In this document: positions 16,897-25,257 of the stretch, one piece after another
Layout: every line of letters begins with the position of its first letter
How positions within the stretch are numbered: the stretch's first letter is position 1
Assembly: GCF_007748095.1 (NCBI RefSeq)
Contig: NZ_CP036287.1
Location: 4,340,001 to 4,404,000 of the forward strand
Source of the DNA: Engelhardtia mirabilis
Lineage (GTDB): Bacteria; Planctomycetota; UBA1135; GCA-002686595
Direction of reading: 5' to 3'
DNA: 64,000 nucleotides
Made by a program: the position numbers and the translations under genes
Notes under the pieces: model-generated
What the model saw: only the letters and a program-made list of their open reading frames with translations
Databases searched by the model: none
What the model was told of the DNA's origin: nothing

Positions 16897-19322
16897 CGAT
16901 TCCCCCCATGGCTCTGCACCCGCACGACGCGCTCTTCGCGCTGCAGGGAGCCCTGACCGAGGAGGGCTCCAGCGCCGCCCTGCGACTGCTCGACGCCCCG
17001 GCCCCGTGGGTCGCGGTGCTCGTGATCGCGCCGATCCTGGCCTTGATCGCCTGGGCCGGCTACGCCCGTCGCGACATCGCGCGCCCGGCTGGGATCGCCC
17101 TGGCGAGCCTGCGCTTTGGTGCCCTCGCGCTGTTGTGCGTGGCGCTGGCGCGGCCCGTGCTCGTCGAGCGGCGCGAAGAGGTCTTCCCGGCGGAGGTCGC
17201 GATCCTCGTCGACGACTCCGCGAGCATGCGTCGCGAGGACGCCTACGCGGCCGCCGATCCCGCGCGCCTCGGCCTGCGCCGGCTGGGCTTCGAGGGCGAC
17301 GCCGCCCCCAGCCGCTCCGACGTGGCCGCGCGCGTGCTCGAGCGCGAGCTCTTGCCGCGACTGGCGGAGCGCGGCTACCAGGTGCGCCTGGCGCGCTTCG
17401 ACGAGGCCACCAACGCCCTCTCGGTCGACGAGCGACTCGAGGGCCGCGGCCAGGGCACTCACATCGGCGACGCCTTGCTGTCCACGGTCCAGTCCGCCCG
17501 CGGTCGCAACTTGACCGAGCTGGTGATCCTCTCCGACGGTCGCAACAACGGCGGCGCCGCTCCGCTCGAAGCGGCGCGGGTGGCGGCCTCCGCCGGTCTG
17601 CCCGTGCACACCCTGGTGGTCGGCGACACGCGTCCCGAGCGCAACGCGATTCTGGAGCTGGTCGAGTCGCCCGACAGCGCCCTCGAGGGCGACGAGCTCT
17701 CGTTCGGCGTGCGAGTCACCGGGCGCGGCAGCGCCGCCGGTGAGCCGGTCGAGGTTCTGCTCGAGGAGCTCGAAGCGAGCAACTTCTCGGATGAGAGCGA
17801 CGTGCGCGTGCTCGATCAGCGCGAGCTGACCCTCGACGCCGCCGGCCGCAAGGTGCTGCTGGTGGCGCCGCCCGGGCCGGCGGATCCGACCACGGGCGAG
17901 CGCCGCTTCCGGCTGCGCCTGCCGCCCCTGCAGGACGAGACCCTGCAGGACGACAACAGCGTCGAGGTCGCCGTGCGCGTCAGCCCCGAGAAGGTGCGGG
18001 TGCTGTACGTGGAGGGCTATCCGCGTTGGGAGTACCGCAAGCTCGCGCTCGACTTCCTCAAGCGCGCCGAATCGGACATCGACTTCCAGGGTTGGTTGGC
18101 CTCCGCCACGCCCGGCTTCCCCCAGGAGCACAGCCCCGGACTGTTCTCGCTCGAGCGCCTGCCGATCACCCGCGACGAGCTGCTCGACGGCTACGACGTG
18201 GTCATCCTCGGCGACGTGAACCCCCGACGCCTGTTCCCCGATCCGGCCGTGGGCGACCAGTTCCTGGGTGCCCTGCGCGAGTTCGTGGAAGCCGGCGGTG
18301 GCCTGCTGCTCCAAGCCGGCGAGTTCGACAACCCGCGCGCCTTCCTGGGCACGCCGCTGGAAGACGTGCTTCCGGTCTCGATCGACTCGACCGGCGACAT
18401 CACCACACCTTGGGACGGCAGGCGCTCCTTCCGCCCGCTGTTGGAGCAGCCCCAGGACCCCCACGAGATCGTGCGGATGCTTCCCGATCCCGAGCAGAAC
18501 CGGGCCCTGTGGGAGGACGCCGGCGGACTCGAGGGCGTGTACTGGTTCTCGCCGGTGACGCGCGCCAAGCCCGGCAGCCAGGTCCTGTTGCGCCACCCCA
18601 CCGACGAGAACCGCTTCGGTCGGCGGCCCCTGTTGGTGGCCGGCTACTACCCCTCCGGTCGCACCCTCTTCGTCGGCATCGACTCCACCTGGCGCTGGCA
18701 GTTCCGCTACGGCCCGCGCTACTTCGAGCGCTTCTGGAAGTCCGCCCTGCGTTGGCTGGCCCTGGGTCGACTGCGCAGTGGCGACCGCCGCTATCGGATC
18801 GAGACCGCCCGCGCGAGCTACGACCTTTCCGAACGCATCGTGGTCGAAGCCCGGGTGCTCGACGAGGACTACCGCCCCAGCGAGGCAACCGACCTCGAAG
18901 TCCGCTGGGCGGGACCCGACGGGCGGCCCGAGGGCTTGACCCTGCCCGTGGTCGACGGGCGCGAGGGCGAGTACCGCGGTGGACTGCAGGTCGAGCGCCC
19001 CGGCAACTACCGCATCTGGATCGAGGTCGACGGGCGTCGTCTCAGCAGCGCCGACTTCGAGGTGCTGCTGCCCTCGCGCGAGAGCGCGGAGCCGGCGCCG
19101 GATCCCCAGACCCTGGCCGCAATCTCCGCCGCCACTCGCGGGGTCTCCGCCAGCCTGGCCGACCTCGACCTGTTGCTCTCCCCCTTCCCGGGCGGCGAGG
19201 AGCGTCGTGAACCGATCTCCTCGCGCCTGGTCGACGTCTGGGATCGCTGGGCCACCCTGCTCGTCGTCCTCGGCCTGCTCGCCGCAGAATGGTTGATCCG
19301 CAAGCGCCTCGAGTTGGTCTGA
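16893..19322 (+). CDS. Membrane VWA protein with glutamine-amidotransferase-like domain
   Basis: An 809-residue protein. Two hydrophobic helices (about 40-56 and 68-88) precede a VWA domain whose MIDAS reads DDSAS (Asp107, Ser109, Ser111) with LVILSDGRNNGG later. After an Ig-like region comes VRVLYVEGYPRWEYRKL (about 369), which opens the GATase1-like domain common in these Planctomycete-type proteins; no catalytic Cys-His pair was identified. A C-terminal helix (about 785-805) is followed by RKRLELV. The start is the GTG at 16893 overlapping the previous stop (GTGA); an ATG at 16908 is an alternative. It is the third VWA-type protein in a row after MoxR. Confidence 0.87.
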   Translation: MTIPPMALHPHDALFALQGALTEEGSSAALRLLDAPAPWVAVLVIAPILALIAWAGYARRDIARPAGIALASLRFGALALLCVALARPVLVERREEVFPAEVAILVDDSASMRREDAYAAADPARLGLRRLGFEGDAAPSRSDVAARVLERELLPRLAERGYQVRLARFDEATNALSVDERLEGRGQGTHIGDALLSTVQSARGRNLTELVILSDGRNNGGAAPLEAARVAASAGLPVHTLVVGDTRPERNAILELVESPDSALEGDELSFGVRVTGRGSAAGEPVEVLLEELEASNFSDESDVRVLDQRELTLDAAGRKVLLVAPPGPADPTTGERRFRLRLPPLQDETLQDDNSVEVAVRVSPEKVRVLYVEGYPRWEYRKLALDFLKRAESDIDFQGWLASATPGFPQEHSPGLFSLERLPITRDELLDGYDVVILGDVNPRRLFPDPAVGDQFLGALREFVEAGGGLLLQAGEFDNPRAFLGTPLEDVLPVSIDSTGDITTPWDGRRSFRPLLEQPQDPHEIVRMLPDPEQNRALWEDAGGLEGVYWFSPVTRAKPGSQVLLRHPTDENRFGRRPLLVAGYYPSGRTLFVGIDSTWRWQFRYGPRYFERFWKSALRWLALGRLRSGDRRYRIETARASYDLSERIVVEARVLDEDYRPSEATDLEVRWAGPDGRPEGLTLPVVDGREGEYRGGLQVERPGNYRIWIEVDGRRLSSADFEVLLPSRESAEPAPDPQTLAAISAATRGVSASLADLDLLLSPFPGGEERREPISSRLVDVWDRWATLLVVLGLLAAEWLIRKRLELV

Positions 19323-19465
19323 CCAGCGCCGGGCTCCCCGCCCGACGTGATCGGACCCGGTCGCGGGACGCCCAAGGGGCGGCCCCGGGGACTTACGTGC
19401 GCGGGCTCCCATCGCCTCGGATCGGCCCTGGGGGCCCCCTGTGGGCCCGGTCGATCGGGCCTAAG

Positions 19466-22400
19466 ATGCGTCTGGCCGTCGATACCGTGCTCACGATCCA
19501 TCCCGCGCGACTGGTGCCGGGGGTCGTTGTCGCCCTGGCGCTCGCCCTCCCGGCTCGGTCGGCGGCAGCCCAAGTCGACGACGATCCCAGCGGACAGTGG
19601 TTCGCCCTCCCCGTCGATCGGGAGGCGGCGCGGCTCTCCGTGGAAGCGCTCGACCACCTGGACGCCCAGCGCTGGGAGCTGGCCATCGACGCCCTGATGG
19701 ATCTGGTCGACGGGCGGCCCGAGAACCTCCTGCCGGACGGCTGGGCCACCGACCTGGAGCGCCCGTCCCAGATGGCCCACCACCTCGGTGCGGCCGAGTG
19801 GGCCCGCGGCACCCTCGCGAACCTGCCCCGCGCGGCACTCGAGATCTACGCCCTGCGCTTCGGACCCAAGGCGGATGAAGCCGTCGCCCACGCCCTGCGC
19901 GACGGCTCGACCGAGGAGCTGCGCGCGGTCGCCGACCACTATCCGGTGGCCCCCGCCGCCGCTCGCGCCCTGCGCGCCGGCGGAGACCTGGCCTTCGCCG
20001 CTGGCCAGTTGTCCGAGGCCAGCCTGCTCTGGGATCGCGCCAGCCTGCTCGAACGCCGACTCGGGATCCACGACGCCCAGGCGGCTCAGGTGCGCGTCGA
20101 TGCCCTCGAGGCCGTCGCCACGACAGCCGAGTTCGGCCCCCCCGACTCGGGCTTCACGCTGCCCGGCCCGGGGCAAGCTCCCGGCCCCGTGCCCCGCGGC
20201 GAGCGCGAGACCTGGTCCGCCGACGTGCCCGACAACCCCTTCGCCTTCGGCGCATCGCGGTCCGACTACCCCAACCTCGTGCCCGTCGTGCACGGGGATC
20301 GGGTCTACCTCAGCACCACGCTCAACGTCCTGTGCCTGGATGCCTTCGACGGCACCGAGCTGTGGCGTTCGCCGGAGCCCCCGGGTTGGGCCCAACTCGG
20401 GTCCGATGATCGCGAGAGCCTCGAGAAGGCGATCGACAAGGAGAACCAAGTGGTCGTGCCGGCGGTCGGCTCCGGGGTCGTGGTCGCCGCCCAACAGATC
20501 CCCTACGCGGCGCTGCCCAACGACGACTACCAGAGCTTTGTGATCATGCGCGCCCTCCCCGATCGTCGGCTGTTCGCCTTCGACTCGGAGACCGGCAGGC
20601 TGCTCTGGCGCCACCTGCCGCCGCCCGCCTGGGACGGGCTGACCGGCAGCTTCAGCGAACGCATGTCCGTCGCCGGCGCACCGATAGTCGCCGGGTCGCG
20701 CGTGATCGCGCCGATGTTCCGCATGGAGGGTCGCGTGGACCTGCAGGTCGCAGCCTTCGATCTGCACAGCGGCGACCTCCTGTGGTCCACGCCGGTGATC
20801 AGCGGTCAACGCGAACTGAACATGTTCAATCGGCACGAGCGCGAGTATTCCGCGCCGCCGGTGCGCGTCGAAGGCGACCTGGTGCTGGTGGCGACCCAAC
20901 TCGGCACGGTCGCCGCCCTGGATCTGTTCAACGGGGCCGTGCGCTGGCAAGCGACCTACGACCAGATTCCCCTGCCGCCCACGCGCGGGCTGATCTCGAG
21001 CGATCGTCGCCTGACCTGGAAGAATTCGCCGCCGGTCGTCTCCGAGGGAGTCGTGTTGGTCACGCCCTTGGACTCCGAGGATCTGATCGCGGTCGACATC
21101 GACCAGGGCAGCGTCCTGTGGTCCCAGCCGGCCTCGTCCCTGCGGCCCGCGCGCCAGAGCGACAGCGAGGTCGACGCCCTGATCGGCGCCGGCGAGCGCG
21201 AGGTCTACTTCTCGGGCGGCTGGGTGGCAGCCTGGCGCAAAGCGGAGGGTCTGCGCGCGCGGGCCCAGCTGGCCCCTGGCTCCCTGCGCGTGGAGTTGGA
21301 TCCCGGCCCGACCACCTACAGCAGCGCCCAGCGCGCGCCGCGGGCTCTGGTCGCCGAGGGCATGGTCCTGGTCCCCGGCAGCACGGAGCTGCGCGCCTAC
21401 GATTTGCGCGACGGGTCCGAGGTCGACGGCGTCGGCTTCCCGTGGGAGAAGGGCGAGCGCGGCAACCTGGCGGTCGGGCCCGGCCTGCTGGTCTCCGCCA
21501 ACAACAAGACGATCACGGGCTTCCTGGATCTGGCCGTGCTGGAGAGCCGCGCCGCGGCTCGCCTGGCCGCCGCTCCCGGGGACGACGGCGCGGCCCTCGA
21601 GCTCGCGCGTCTGCTGAACCGCCGAGCGCGCAGTCAGATCGCCCTGGGCCACGCATCCGACTCCCTGGCCCTCTTGGAGCGCGCGCGCGCGACCCTGCAG
21701 GACCGGATCGAGGGCGCCGCGGCGCCCCTGGTCAGCGAGTTGGTGGCCAACCTCCAACTCGAGGCCGACCTGCGCCGCACCCTGGGACAACCGGAGCCGG
21801 CCCGCGACCTGCTCGAGCGCGGGCTCGAGATCGCGCGCGCCCCGGGTCAGGTGCGCGACCTGCTGCTGGCCCTGCTGCCCGTGGTTCGCACCTACGACGT
21901 CGACGCCTGGCTCGCTGCGCTCGAGGACCTGCGCCGCCGCTGCGGCGACCTCGACATCGGCATCGAGCACCTGATCGGCGACCCGGAGTGGATCGAATTC
22001 GCCCGCGTCGACGGCGTCTGGGCCCTGCCCGTGCCCGCCGGCGGTTGGGCCCTGGCCAAGCGCGCGCTGTGGTCGCAGGAGCGCGGTCATTTCGCTGAGG
22101 CCCTGGAGGATTGGCACGCCGTCCTGGCCGGCTACCGCAACGAGCACGTGTCCGCCGACGTGACCCTCGGGGAGCGCTCCGTGGCGCGCATCGCCGACCT
22201 GCTCGCCGCCGGTGGCCCGCACCTCTACGAGCCCTTCGAGGCCCGCGCTCGGACCCTGCTCGACGAAGCCCTGTCGCGCGGGGACGGCGACGCCCTGGAT
22301 CGTTTGCCGCAGCTCTTCCCCTTCGCGGAGGCGACCCTCGAGGCGCGGCGCGAGCGCCTGAGCCTGGCCCTCGACCAGGGCGACGTGAGGGCCTTGGCCG

Positions 22401-23968
22401 AGGCGGTCGGCGCCCTGACCGCCGACCTCGATCCGCGCCTCGACGAGCTCGCTCGCGGCGCGCTACTCGCTCGCCTCGCCATCGGCCTGGGGCGCTCCGG
22501 CAACCGCGACTTCGAGCGCGCACTGCTCACGCGCCTGGCGGGCACGCTGCCGGACCTGCAGCTCCAGGACGAGCCCTTCGCGGGCCAACGTCTCGATGAG
22601 GTGGTCGCGCGCTTCCCCGCCAACGTGCCGCAGCCGCGCCCTACCGCTAGCTTCGACCAGCAGATCATGCTCGGCGACGAGCTGCCGGGACCCTGGCACA
22701 TGCTGGGACAGCCGCCGGTCGGTGCGAACTCGGCCGGCGGCGAGGTGCCGCGTCCGCTGATCGTGGTCAGCGGCGGCGAGCTCCAGGCCTTCGACGTGGA
22801 CCAACCGGACAAGCCACTGTGGACCGGGCGTCCGCCGCTCGACGAGCTGCCGGTGGAACAGGAGCAACGCTGGGTCCTGACCCCGAGCCGTGTCGTCGTG
22901 GGCTCGGACGGTCTCCTGGTCGCGATCGACGTGTCCAGCGGTCGCGCGGCGTGGATCCACGCGATCGGCCGCGGTGAGCTGCGCGCGGTCACCGCCACCG
23001 ACGGAGTGGTCATCGCCCAGGTCTTCGATCTGATCGACCGGACCCACCAGCTGATGGGGATCGACGCCATCGGCGGCGACGTCCTGTGGACCACGCCCCT
23101 GCCCAGCGGACCGGGCTGGTTCTCGCCCCTGGCTGCGAACGGTCACGTGGTCGCGATCGCCTACGAGACGGTCGGACCGGCGGATGCCTGCGTGCTCGAT
23201 GCCTTCACCGGCGAGCTGCGCGGCCAGATCCAGTTGCCGGACAAGCTCGGCTCGTGGATCGACCGCGCCCCTTGGATCACCGGCGACCGACTGGTGCTAC
23301 CCAGCCTGTTGCGCGGCCGCGTGGCCGCCATCGACCTCGAGCGACTCGACGAGGCCTGGTCGATCGAACTCGGTGACGACCGCGACCTGCGCGCGGTGTT
23401 GACCCACGCGGGCCGCATGTTCCTCGTGGCCGAGGGCAACGGCCTCGGCGAGGGTGGCCGCCGCGGCGCGATCATCGAAGTCGATCCGCGCCTGGGCTCG
23501 CGCCGCACGGTCTACTCCCTGGACCGCGAGGACCGCGTGATCGGCGTGCGGCGTGGTGATCGCATCGAGCTCCCCATCCCCATGGTCTTCACCGTCTCGT
23601 CGCCGCGCAGCGACGAGCGGGCCCAGGTCACGGCGATCGACCTGGATCGCGGGCGACAGTGGGTCCAGGAACTCGCCGTCACCGAGACGATGCTCTACGA
23701 CCCCTCATGGGCGCGGGCCGTCGTGTCCGAGACCACCGTGGCGCTCTTCTACGCCCAACGGGCGCGCCGCAACGGGACTCGCGAGCGCGTCTGGCTCGAC
23801 TTGCTCTCGCGGCCCGACGGCACCCGCCTCGGTCGTCGCTTCGTGCCGAGCGAGTACGAGGCCTTCCAATCACTCACGCCCCTGGCCAGCGGTTCGACCC
23901 TCTGGCTGGGCTGCAAGAGCCCCCGCGGGACCATGGACCGCATCGACCTGTGGAGGAACGAGCGATGA
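19466..23968 (+). CDS. Giant exported double beta-propeller protein (PQQ/BamB-like)
   Basis: A 1500-residue exported protein. A signal sequence (about 14-35, VPGVVVALALALPARSAAAQ) is followed by a helical TPR-like region to about 265. The first propeller, about 270-695, has blades such as LDAFDGTELWRSP, AFDLHSGDLLWSTP, ALDLFNGAVRWQ and AVDIDQGSVLW. A second helical segment runs about 700-1085. The second propeller, about 1090-1495, has AIDVSSGRAAW, GIDAIGGDVLWTTP and VLDAFTGEL. The whole resembles a duplicated version of the 10113-12254 protein. No enzyme residues were recognised. It is 143 bases after the VWA/GATase gene and overlaps the next gene (ATGA). Binding or scaffolding outside the cytoplasm is inferred. 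Confidence 0.8.
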   Translation: MRLAVDTVLTIHPARLVPGVVVALALALPARSAAAQVDDDPSGQWFALPVDREAARLSVEALDHLDAQRWELAIDALMDLVDGRPENLLPDGWATDLERPSQMAHHLGAAEWARGTLANLPRAALEIYALRFGPKADEAVAHALRDGSTEELRAVADHYPVAPAAARALRAGGDLAFAAGQLSEASLLWDRASLLERRLGIHDAQAAQVRVDALEAVATTAEFGPPDSGFTLPGPGQAPGPVPRGERETWSADVPDNPFAFGASRSDYPNLVPVVHGDRVYLSTTLNVLCLDAFDGTELWRSPEPPGWAQLGSDDRESLEKAIDKENQVVVPAVGSGVVVAAQQIPYAALPNDDYQSFVIMRALPDRRLFAFDSETGRLLWRHLPPPAWDGLTGSFSERMSVAGAPIVAGSRVIAPMFRMEGRVDLQVAAFDLHSGDLLWSTPVISGQRELNMFNRHEREYSAPPVRVEGDLVLVATQLGTVAALDLFNGAVRWQATYDQIPLPPTRGLISSDRRLTWKNSPPVVSEGVVLVTPLDSEDLIAVDIDQGSVLWSQPASSLRPARQSDSEVDALIGAGEREVYFSGGWVAAWRKAEGLRARAQLAPGSLRVELDPGPTTYSSAQRAPRALVAEGMVLVPGSTELRAYDLRDGSEVDGVGFPWEKGERGNLAVGPGLLVSANNKTITGFLDLAVLESRAAARLAAAPGDDGAALELARLLNRRARSQIALGHASDSLALLERARATLQDRIEGAAAPLVSELVANLQLEADLRRTLGQPEPARDLLERGLEIARAPGQVRDLLLALLPVVRTYDVDAWLAALEDLRRRCGDLDIGIEHLIGDPEWIEFARVDGVWALPVPAGGWALAKRALWSQERGHFAEALEDWHAVLAGYRNEHVSADVTLGERSVARIADLLAAGGPHLYEPFEARARTLLDEALSRGDGDALDRLPQLFPFAEATLEARRERLSLALDQGDVRALAEAVGALTADLDPRLDELARGALLARLAIGLGRSGNRDFERALLTRLAGTLPDLQLQDEPFAGQRLDEVVARFPANVPQPRPTASFDQQIMLGDELPGPWHMLGQPPVGANSAGGEVPRPLIVVSGGELQAFDVDQPDKPLWTGRPPLDELPVEQEQRWVLTPSRVVVGSDGLLVAIDVSSGRAAWIHAIGRGELRAVTATDGVVIAQVFDLIDRTHQLMGIDAIGGDVLWTTPLPSGPGWFSPLAANGHVVAIAYETVGPADACVLDAFTGELRGQIQLPDKLGSWIDRAPWITGDRLVLPSLLRGRVAAIDLERLDEAWSIELGDDRDLRAVLTHAGRMFLVAEGNGLGEGGRRGAIIEVDPRLGSRRTVYSLDREDRVIGVRRGDRIELPIPMVFTVSSPRSDERAQVTAIDLDRGRQWVQELAVTETMLYDPSWARAVVSETTVALFYAQRARRNGTRERVWLDLLSRPDGTRLGRRFVPSEYEAFQSLTPLASGSTLWLGCKSPRGTMDRIDLWRNER

Positions 23969-25257
23969 GACCGACCGCAAGACTCGGCGTGCTGACCGTA
24001 GCCGCAGCCCTGCTCGCCAGCGCGGCTTCGGCCAGGCCCCAGTTGGCGTCCGTGCTGGATCCGGCTACTGCCGCGCCGGCATCGGCAACCGTGGCGGCGC
24101 CCTTCGCTGCACCTGTCGCAGTTCCGATCGCGGATCCACGCGCCCAACCGACGGGGCCCGTGGCCGCGTCGGTGCTCGGCGCACAGCAGACCGGCCCCGC
24201 GCAAACGCCGTCGATCACGCCGGAGCAGGTCCAGGCGGTGGCGCGCGGGTTGGCTTGGCTGGCGGCGCACCAGAACGGTGACGGGAGCTGGACCGGCAAG
24301 GTCGGCTACAAGCTCAACAACGGCTATCGCTACACCCGCGAGAGCGGTCACGTGGGCGTGACCTCCCTGGCCCTGATGGCCTTCCTGGCTGGCGGGCACC
24401 TGCCCGGCCGCGGGGAATACGGCGAGGTCGTCGAACGGGGGCTGAACTGGATCCTCGACGTGGCCGACGCCCAGGGCGACGGCTACATGACGTCGGGCGG
24501 TACACGCATGTACAGCCACGCCTTCGCCACCCTGGTGCTGGCGGAGATCTACGGCATGACGCACCGCGAGGACGTGCGCTCGGTGCTGCAACGCGCGGTG
24601 GACTTCATCGTGCGCGCCCAGAACGAGGAGGGTGGCTGGCGCTACGAGCCCTACGCGCCCCAGTCGGACATGTCGATCGTGGTCTGCCAGGTCCTGGCCC
24701 TGCGCGCGGCGCGCAACATCGGCATCCGCGTGCCCAAGACCACCATCGACCGGGCGGCCCAGTACATCGTCGACTCGGCGATCACCGAGCACGACCGTCG
24801 CGGCGGATTTCAGCACCACATGTTCGCGGACGAGGTCGGCGCATTCGTCTACCAGAAGGACAGTAGCAGCCGCTCGTCCTTCCCCCTCACATCGGCCGGG
24901 GTCACGGCCCTGCACGGCGTCGGGATCTACTCCGACGAGGCCATTCGCCAGGGGCTCGACTACCTCAACGCCAACCTCAGCCACTTCAACGACCGCTACG
25001 GCACCCGCGACAACGGCCATTACTTCTTCTGGTACGGGCACTACTACGGCGTGCAGGCCATGTTCACGGCCGGCACCCAGAACGGCGTCGACTACTGGAA
25101 CCCCTACTACACCGAAGTGCGCGAAGTGATCCTCGACCTGCAGCAGCCGGACGGCTCGTGGCCCAACAGCGTCGGCCCCGGCCCTGAGTTCGGCACTGCG
25201 GTAGCGCTGCTGGTGCTCGAGATCCCCTACCGCTACCTGCCCATCTTCCAACGCTAG
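23965..25257 (+). CDS. Exported squalene-cyclase-fold (prenyltransferase/oxidase repeat) protein 1
   Basis: A 430-residue protein with a signal sequence (MRPTARLGVLTVAAALLASAASA) and an Ala/Pro-rich linker to about residue 90. An alpha/alpha toroid of prenyltransferase/squalene-oxidase repeats follows. QW-type motifs are QNGDGSW, QNEEGGWRYEP and QQPDGSWP. The position where hopene cyclases have DxDD reads QSDMSIV, so cyclase chemistry is unlikely. It ends YLPIFQR, nearly the same ending as the second toroid protein at 31409-32653 (LLPIFQR). The ATG overlaps the propeller stop (ATGA) and is preceded by GGAGGAACGAGCG, one of the better ribosome-binding sites here. Likely a ligand- or peptide-binding component of the cluster. 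Confidence 0.85.
   Translation: MRPTARLGVLTVAAALLASAASARPQLASVLDPATAAPASATVAAPFAAPVAVPIADPRAQPTGPVAASVLGAQQTGPAQTPSITPEQVQAVARGLAWLAAHQNGDGSWTGKVGYKLNNGYRYTRESGHVGVTSLALMAFLAGGHLPGRGEYGEVVERGLNWILDVADAQGDGYMTSGGTRMYSHAFATLVLAEIYGMTHREDVRSVLQRAVDFIVRAQNEEGGWRYEPYAPQSDMSIVVCQVLALRAARNIGIRVPKTTIDRAAQYIVDSAITEHDRRGGFQHHMFADEVGAFVYQKDSSSRSSFPLTSAGVTALHGVGIYSDEAIRQGLDYLNANLSHFNDRYGTRDNGHYFFWYGHYYGVQAMFTAGTQNGVDYWNPYYTEVREVILDLQQPDGSWPNSVGPGPEFGTAVALLVLEIPYRYLPIFQR

Noticed and set aside
19007..22222. 1071-codon open frame on the minus strand
   Set aside because: It lies antisense to the propeller gene, has biased His/Gln/Gly/Arg composition and no domain; in GC-rich DNA long antisense frames arise from codon bias.
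23965..25257. Hopene/squalene cyclase enzyme
   Set aside because: The fold is present but DxDD is missing and the protein is exported, so an enzyme call is not supported.
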